10,104 bases of DNA from Bacteroidetes bacterium QS_8_64_10 (GTDB lineage: Bacteria > Bacteroidota > Rhodothermia > Rhodothermales > Salinibacteraceae), in assembly GCA_003022505.1 (NCBI GenBank), contig PXTQ01000045.1, forward strand, positions 1 to 10,104. Direction: 5' to 3'. The number at the start of each line of letters is the position of its first letter. Position 1 is the first letter of the stretch. A program made the translations under genes and the position numbers. Of the stretch, positions 6,475 through 10,104 are shown piece after piece. The notes below the pieces were generated by a model. That model searched no databases, had not been told where the DNA came from, and worked only from the letters and a program-made list of their open reading frames with translations.

Positions 6475-7692
6475 GTGACGCAAAAAACCACCAACGAAAT
6501 GCGCTTGAATGCCCGCGTCGAAAACGTTGCGCCGTCGGCCACCCTCGCCATGTCGGCGCGCGCCAGCGAATTGCGTCGGGAGGGCCGTCCCGTAATCGTC
6601 CTCAGCGCTGGCGAGCCGGACTTCGACACGCCCGCGCCGATCTCTGAAGCGGGCGCGAAGGCCATCCGAAACGGCTTTACGAACTACACCGCCAACGCCG
6701 GGATGCCGGAGTTGCGCGAGGCCATCGCCGGCAAGCTTCAGCGCGACAACGACCTTCGTTACGATCCCGATCAGATTCTATGCTCCAACGGCGCGAAGCA
6801 GTCGGTGGCGCTGGCCGTGCACGTACTCACGGGCGAAGGCGACGAGGTGCTGATCCCGGCCCCGCACTGGGTAAGCTACCCGGAGATGGCGAAGCTGGCG
6901 GGTGCGGAGCCGAAGCGCGTGCCCACGAGCGTCGAGTCGGGCTACAAGCTCACGCCCGAAGCGCTCGACGATGCGATCACCGACCGCACCCGGCTCATCG
7001 TGCTGTGCTCGCCCTCGAATCCTACGGGCGCGGCCTACTCGCCCGACGAACTGGAGGCACTCGCCGAGGTGCTCCGCTCACATGAGCAGGTCTACGTGCT
7101 CTCCGATGAGATTTACGAGCACATCCGCTTTGCCGGCGAGCACCAAGCCTTTGCCGCGCTTCCCGGCATGAAGAACCGCACCGTCACCATCAACGGCTTC
7201 TCGAAAGCCTACGCCATGACGGGCTGGCGCCTCGGCTACCTGGCCGCACCCGCTCGCATCACCGACGCCGCCGCCAAGGTGCAGAGCCAGTTCACCTCCG
7301 CGCCGTCCAGCATCTCGCAAAAAGCGGGCGTCGCCGCCCTCGAAATGGATCACGGCCCGGTGCGCGAGATGCGCGACGCCTTCCGCGAGCGCCGCGACCT
7401 CGTGGTGGAGCGCCTGCGCGCCATCGACGGCGTGCGCTGCCCGGAGCCGGAGGGCGCGTTCTACGTCTTCCCCGACGTGTCGGCGCTTCTGGGGCGCGAG
7501 ACCGTCTCCGGGCGCTCCATTGAGAACAGCACGGATCTGTGCTTCTATCTGCTGGAGGAGCACAACGTGGCGCTGGTGATGGGCGAGGCGTTCGGCGCGC
7601 CGGACGGGCTGCGCCTGTCGTACGCGGCGAGCCGCGAGGACCTGGAAAAAGCACTGGATCGGATCGAAGAGGGCCTGGCCGCGTTGCCGTAA
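6475..7692 (+). CDS. PLP-dependent class I aminotransferase, aspartate aminotransferase-like
   Basis: A fold-type I PLP enzyme that probably moves amino groups between aspartate (or another amino acid) and 2-oxoglutarate in the cytosol. The 405-residue product is typical of the I-gamma subgroup. Motifs: LSAGEPDFDTP (43-53), CSNGAKQS (103-110), APHWVSYPEM (129-138; Trp ring stacking), SPSNPTGAAYS (179-189; Asn182), SDEIYEHI (210-217; Asp211 and Tyr214), GFSKAYAMTGWRLGY (241-255) with the PLP Schiff-base Lys244, and GLRLSYA (378-384) with the carboxylate-binding Arg380. All catalytic residues are present. The GTG at 6475 is taken because it opens the frame just beyond the repeat-rich region; the ATG at 6499 (residue 9) is an equally plausible start giving 397 residues. 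Exact substrate cannot be read from sequence; such genes are often labelled aspC, aspB or aatA. It looks monocistronic. Confidence 0.93.
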   Translation: MTQKTTNEMRLNARVENVAPSATLAMSARASELRREGRPVIVLSAGEPDFDTPAPISEAGAKAIRNGFTNYTANAGMPELREAIAGKLQRDNDLRYDPDQILCSNGAKQSVALAVHVLTGEGDEVLIPAPHWVSYPEMAKLAGAEPKRVPTSVESGYKLTPEALDDAITDRTRLIVLCSPSNPTGAAYSPDELEALAEVLRSHEQVYVLSDEIYEHIRFAGEHQAFAALPGMKNRTVTINGFSKAYAMTGWRLGYLAAPARITDAAAKVQSQFTSAPSSISQKAGVAALEMDHGPVREMRDAFRERRDLVVERLRAIDGVRCPEPEGAFYVFPDVSALLGRETVSGRSIENSTDLCFYLLEEHNVALVMGEAFGAPDGLRLSYAASREDLEKALDRIEEGLAALP

Positions 7693-7750
7693 GCCCCAAT
7701 CGGGCATCGAGGTGTGGAGGTATGAAGGTCTGAAAGGGTGGGCGTGTGGA

Positions 7751-7800
7751 ATTTGAAGCTGTCAGCGGCGACGGATCCGTCGCCGCTGACAGCTTCAAAT
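7751..7800. repeat. 50-bp perfect palindrome (copy 1 of a dispersed palindromic element)
   Basis: Bases 7751-7800 equal their own reverse complement with no loop, centred on GGATCC (7773-7778), with 25-bp arms starting ATTTGAAGCTGTCAGC. The next base pair outward (7750/7801, A/A) breaks the symmetry. It lies 58 bp after the aminotransferase stop and about 100 bp before rlpA. Bases 7758-7802 match 9491-9535 at about 41 of 45 positions, including a CAAATAA flank at the same spacing. In RNA it would fold into a very stable stem, perhaps protecting or ending the aminotransferase mRNA, though no T-run follows. It is preceded by a G/T-rich tract (7708-7749). Confidence 0.9.
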
Positions 7801-7902
7801 AAACAATCCTGCGCTACTCTTGATTCGCATTCAGACTTTTTCCCTTTCGCACACCCACGAAGCTCGCGGAGTTGGTATGAACCGGATGAACGCTTACAAC
7901 CC

Positions 7903-8475
7903 ATGCTCGGCATAGTGGACGTCAGAGCCGCTTCGCCCGTCACCGTGGGGCGCACGCTCCTGCTGGGGGCGGTGCTGCTGGCGTTGGGCGTGGTCGTGTT
8001 GACGGATCGCTCGTCCTCACACGCTGCCGAGAAACGCGCCGGCGGCACCTCGCTTCCGCCTGCGTGGATCGATTCCACCAAGATCGTTTCGGCCCGCGCA
8101 CTCGATCTGTCCATGCCGCTCCCAGAGCCGCCGGACACGTCGGAGCCGGAAGGACCGGTCGTGGAGCGCAAGATAGGTGAGGGACGCGCCAGCTACTACG
8201 GGCGCGGGCTGGCGGGCAACCCGACGGCCAGCGGCGAGACGTTCGACCCCGCGAAGCTGACGGCGGCCCATCCGAGCCTGCCGTTCGACTCGCGGGTGCG
8301 CGTCACCAACTTGCGCAACGAGCAGTCCGTCATCGTTCGCGTCAACGACCGAGGGCCGTACGGCGGCAACCGGATCATTGATATTTCGCGTCGCGCCGCC
8401 GAGAAGATCAGCATGGTAGCTCAAGGCATTGCCCGCGTCCGTCTCGAGTTGCTGAAAGATGAGCGCGAGGAATAG
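7903..8475 (+). CDS. rlpA: RlpA-like double-psi beta-barrel protein (septal-ring lytic transglycosylase family)
   Basis: The 190-residue product has an N-terminal hydrophobic segment (about 17-34, RTLLLGAVLLALGVVVLT), a Pro/Ser-rich linker (36-90) and a C-terminal RlpA domain (92-185). Domain motifs: GEGRASYYGRGLAGNPTASGE (starting at 92), LTAAHPSLPF (119-128), VRVTNLRNEQSVIVRVNDRGPYG (from 132), and RIIDISRRAAEKI. The His of TAAH and the Asp of NDRGP are the residues linked to lytic activity on stem-peptide-free glycan in Pseudomonas RlpA. There is no lipobox Cys, so it should be a signal-anchored or secreted periplasmic protein rather than a lipoprotein, and there is no C-terminal SPOR domain. 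ATG 7903 is chosen: the open frame runs back to a GTG at 7738, but that extension would translate the palindrome and lacks protein character. It converges on nadC. Confidence 0.88.
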   Translation: MLGIVDVRAASPVTVGRTLLLGAVLLALGVVVLTDRSSSHAAEKRAGGTSLPPAWIDSTKIVSARALDLSMPLPEPPDTSEPEGPVVERKIGEGRASYYGRGLAGNPTASGETFDPAKLTAAHPSLPFDSRVRVTNLRNEQSVIVRVNDRGPYGGNRIIDISRRAAEKISMVAQGIARVRLELLKDEREE

Positions 8476-8482
8476 GCAACGT

Positions 8483-8550
8483 GGGGGCGTGGGAGTTATG
8501 CGAGAGAATTCTCCAACCGCTCACCCGTTCTCCCGCTCTCCCACGCCCCC
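8483..8550. repeat. 13-bp inverted repeat spanning the rlpA/nadC convergence
   Basis: GGGGGCGTGGGAG (8483-8495) is the exact reverse complement of 8538-8550. The 42-nt loop contains a further palindrome GAGAATTCTC (8504-8513). The left arm is 7 bp past the rlpA stop; the right arm lies inside the last codons of nadC. It could serve as a two-way transcription end, but neither strand has a T-run. Each gene thus ends with the same G-rich motif in its own sense strand. Confidence 0.6.
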
Positions 8551-9438
8551 GCTTACCTGAAACCCCATCGAAAGGTCAAGCGCCGTTACTGAGTGCGTGA
8601 GCGCGCCGGACGAGATCGCGTCTACGCCGGTGGCGGCGATCACCTCGACCGTCTCCAGCGTCACGTTGCCGGAAGCCTCCGTCGTCGCGCGGTCGCCGAT
8701 AAGCTGGACGGCCTCGCGCAGCATCGACACGTCGAGTGAGCCGTCAGAAGAACGCCGCGCCATGTTGTCCAGCAGAATCACGTCTGCGCCGCCCGCATCG
8801 AGCACGGCGCGCACCTCCTCCAGCGTGCGCGTCTCGATCTCGACGATCATCTCCGGTGCGCGGTCCTCGACGTAGCGCTTCGCCTGCCGGAGCGCCTCGC
8901 CCACCGATCCGGCAGCGGCGATGTGGTTGTCCTTAATGAGCACCTGATCGAAGAGACCGAGCCGGTGATTCGCGCCGCCGCCGAGCCGCACGGCCCACTT
9001 GTCCAGCAGCCGCAGTCCCGGCGCGGTCTTGCGTGTGTCCAGTATCTTCGCGCCGTGCGGTTTTGCGCGCTTCGCCATGCGGCGCGTGGCCGTAGCAATG
9101 CCGCTCATCCGCTGCAAAAAGTTGAGCGCCAGTCGCTCGCCCGTGAGCAGAGGCCGCGCCGGGCCGTTCAGCACGCCCACGACCGCGCCCGCCGAGATCG
9201 CGTTGCCGTCTTCGGCCTTCCATGCTATCTCTACGTGATCGCTCAGCGCCGCGAAGACGCGCCCAGCACCGCGCGCGCCGGCCAGCACGCCGTCCTCGTT
9301 GGCCTGAATTTCCGCGCGGGCCGCGCGCCCGGATTCGACGGTAGTGAGCGTCGTCACGTCGCCGTCGGCCACGTCCTCGGCCAGCGCGCGCTCGATGAGG
9401 TCGTCCAGGTCGTCGTGGGAGAGATAGGGCGGAAGCAT
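8521..9438 (-). CDS. nadC: Nicotinate-nucleotide pyrophosphorylase (carboxylating), NadC
   Basis: NadC (quinolinate phosphoribosyltransferase) makes nicotinate mononucleotide, CO2 and PPi from quinolinate and PRPP in de novo NAD synthesis. From the ATG at 9436-9438 the product has 305 residues. It shows NFLQRMSGIAT (106-116), DTRKTAPGLRLLDKWAVRLG (134-153) with substrate-binding Arg/Lys, GGGANHRLGL (153-162), LIKDNHI (167-173), IVEIETRT (198-205), ILLDNM, ASGNVTLE (255-262) and SSGALTHSV (276-284). All match type II PRTase active-site blocks. An upstream in-frame ATG at 9465 would add nine hydrophobic residues; the shorter start fits the family better. After LDLSMGF, where the family normally ends, a 12-residue tail QVSGGVGERENG is encoded by the right arm of the inverted repeat shared with the rlpA 3' end. 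No nadA or nadB is in view. Confidence 0.95.
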   Translation of the reverse strand: MLPPYLSHDDLDDLIERALAEDVADGDVTTLTTVESGRAARAEIQANEDGVLAGARGAGRVFAALSDHVEIAWKAEDGNAISAGAVVGVLNGPARPLLTGERLALNFLQRMSGIATATRRMAKRAKPHGAKILDTRKTAPGLRLLDKWAVRLGGGANHRLGLFDQVLIKDNHIAAAGSVGEALRQAKRYVEDRAPEMIVEIETRTLEEVRAVLDAGGADVILLDNMARRSSDGSLDVSMLREAVQLIGDRATTEASGNVTLETVEVIAATGVDAISSGALTHSVTALDLSMGFQVSGGVGERENG

Positions 9439-9490
9439 GTGAAAGAGAAGAGAAAAGGTACGCAAATGAAAGTTAAAAATTTCAACTTAG

Positions 9491-9535
9491 GCTGTCAGCG
9501 GCGACGGATCCGTCGCCGCTGACTCCCACAAATAA
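9491..9535. repeat. Palindromic element, copy 2 (30-bp perfect core)
   Basis: Bases 9494-9523 form a perfect 30-bp palindrome with the same GGATCC centre as the copy at 7751-7800. The 33 bp from 9491 to 9523 are identical to 7758-7790, and CAAATAA (9529-9535) lies at the same 5-bp distance in both copies. The element therefore has a detectable common orientation. It sits in the 171-bp gap between the 3' end of the cardiolipin-synthase-type gene and the start of nadC, about 55 bp upstream of the nadC ATG. Outer arms differ from copy 1 (TCCC in place of AGCTT). Confidence 0.85.
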
Positions 9536-9609
9536 TTGCCCGTAAAGCATATATGGAAAGATTGTTCGTTTCAATCGCCCCCCAATGCCGAAACGCGCGT
9601 AAGCGCAAC

Positions 9610-10104
9610 TCACAGCCAGCGGTAGGCGTGGTACGTCAGGCCGTGCGCCAGCCGGTGCAGCGGATCGCGGTCCTCGGCTTCTTCCAGCATAATCTCTTTG
9701 GCGTCGGGCATGTCGTCCTGGAACTCCTCCTCGATGGAGCGCGCCACGTCGGAGGAGGCTATGAGCAAGTTCAGATCCAGCATGTGGCGAATGGTCCAGG
9801 CGTCCATGTTGTAAGAGCCGATGGAGCCGAACGCGCCGTCGACGGTCATCGTCTTGGAGTGCAGGATGCGCCCGAACAGCTCGAAGATGCGGACGCCTGC
9901 GCGCAAGAACCTCTCGAAGCGATGCCAGCCGGCCCAGCGCGCCACGGCGCGGTCGGTTTGCCCGGCGGTGAGCACCCGCACGTCCACCCCGCGCCGGGCG
10001 GCGTCCTGAAGCGCCCGCGAGAGCGACGGCGGCGGAACGAAGTACGGCGTAGAGATAAAGCACCGCGTCTTGGCGCGGCGGACGGCCCCGGCCAGCGCGT
10101 TGTC
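9610..10104 (-). CDS. cls: Cardiolipin synthase-type phospholipase D protein, C-terminal part (5' end outside window)
   Basis: The frame is open from the right edge to a TGA at 9610-9612, giving 164 residues of the C-terminal half of a cardiolipin synthase (Cls), which joins two phosphatidylglycerols into cardiolipin at the inner membrane. Visible first is TRCFISTPYFVPPPSLSRAL (13-32) with the typical TPYFVP block preceding the second catalytic unit, then RGVDVRVLTAG (38-48). The second HKD motif follows: HSKTMTVDGAFGSIGSYNMD (82-101), with His82, Lys84 and Asp89 in place. The first HKD motif and membrane segments must lie beyond the window. The C-terminus (HRLAHGLTYHAYRWL) lacks the very hydrophobic end of E. 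coli ClsA. Another phosphatidyltransferase of the same superfamily is possible but less likely. Confidence 0.9.
   Translation of the reverse strand, partial: DNALAGAVRRAKTRCFISTPYFVPPPSLSRALQDAARRGVDVRVLTAGQTDRAVARWAGWHRFERFLRAGVRIFELFGRILHSKTMTVDGAFGSIGSYNMDAWTIRHMLDLNLLIASSDVARSIEEEFQDDMPDAKEIMLEEAEDRDPLHRLAHGLTYHAYRWL

Noticed and set aside
7738..7902. GTG-initiated extension of the RlpA-like gene
   Set aside because: It would translate through the palindromic repeat and places the membrane segment far from the N-terminus. The ATG at 7903 gives the expected layout.
7877..7915. A 12-codon mini-ORF (MNRMNAYNPCSA) overlapping the rlpA start, a possible leader peptide
   Set aside because: It is very short, has no codon runs or attenuator hairpin linked to it, and is easily expected by chance.
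9482..10063. Long minus-strand open frame overlapping the cardiolipin synthase gene
   Set aside because: It is an out-of-frame shadow of the cls coding sequence in GC-rich DNA, has no recognisable motifs, and its 3' end is only a translation of the palindrome.

Overview
The window looks like a chromosomal housekeeping stretch from a GC-rich member of the Bacteroidota, most likely the Rhodothermia (Rhodothermus/Salinibacter-like). That placement is inference. It rests on three things: the DUF3822-like gene – rsmD – coaD order, which I know from Bacteroidota; the lack of a Shine-Dalgarno sequence before any of the eight complete genes with a chosen ATG start; and one promoter with the Bacteroidota TAnnTTTG -7 box. 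I see no phage, CRISPR, toxin-antitoxin or defence genes and no rRNA or tRNA.

Layout, left to right. (1) The 3' end of metH (+), cut by the window edge, runs convergently into era (-). (2) pdxJ and era form a minus-strand pair, 45 bp apart, behind a sigma70-like promoter at 3031-3060. (3) After a 487-bp gap with no gene, a plus-strand run begins: a small single-pass membrane protein of unknown function, a DUF3822/PilM-like ASKHA-fold protein, rsmD and coaD. A Bacteroidota-type promoter (3356-3386) sits ahead of it. (4) A hairpin-rich non-coding segment (6172-6474) includes a possible 133-bp MITE-like element. (5) A class I aminotransferase (+) and an RlpA-like double-psi beta-barrel protein (+) follow, separated by a 50-bp perfect palindrome. 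(6) nadC (-) converges on rlpA over an inverted repeat. A second copy of the palindromic element lies upstream of nadC, and the 3' part of a cardiolipin synthase-type phospholipase D gene (-) runs off the right edge.

The genes cover methionine/one-carbon, vitamin B6, CoA, NAD and amino-acid metabolism, ribosome assembly (Era, RsmD), and envelope functions (RlpA, Cls). They do not form one pathway. The points most worth a second look are: a PdxJ missing about 20 residues, including the catalytic His equivalent to E. coli His45; two copies of a roughly 45-bp palindromic element, one with arms extended to a perfect 50-bp palindrome; the MITE-like element directly upstream of the aminotransferase gene; and the unassigned membrane protein in front of the PilM-like gene. 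I found nothing that amounts to a clearly new multi-gene system.
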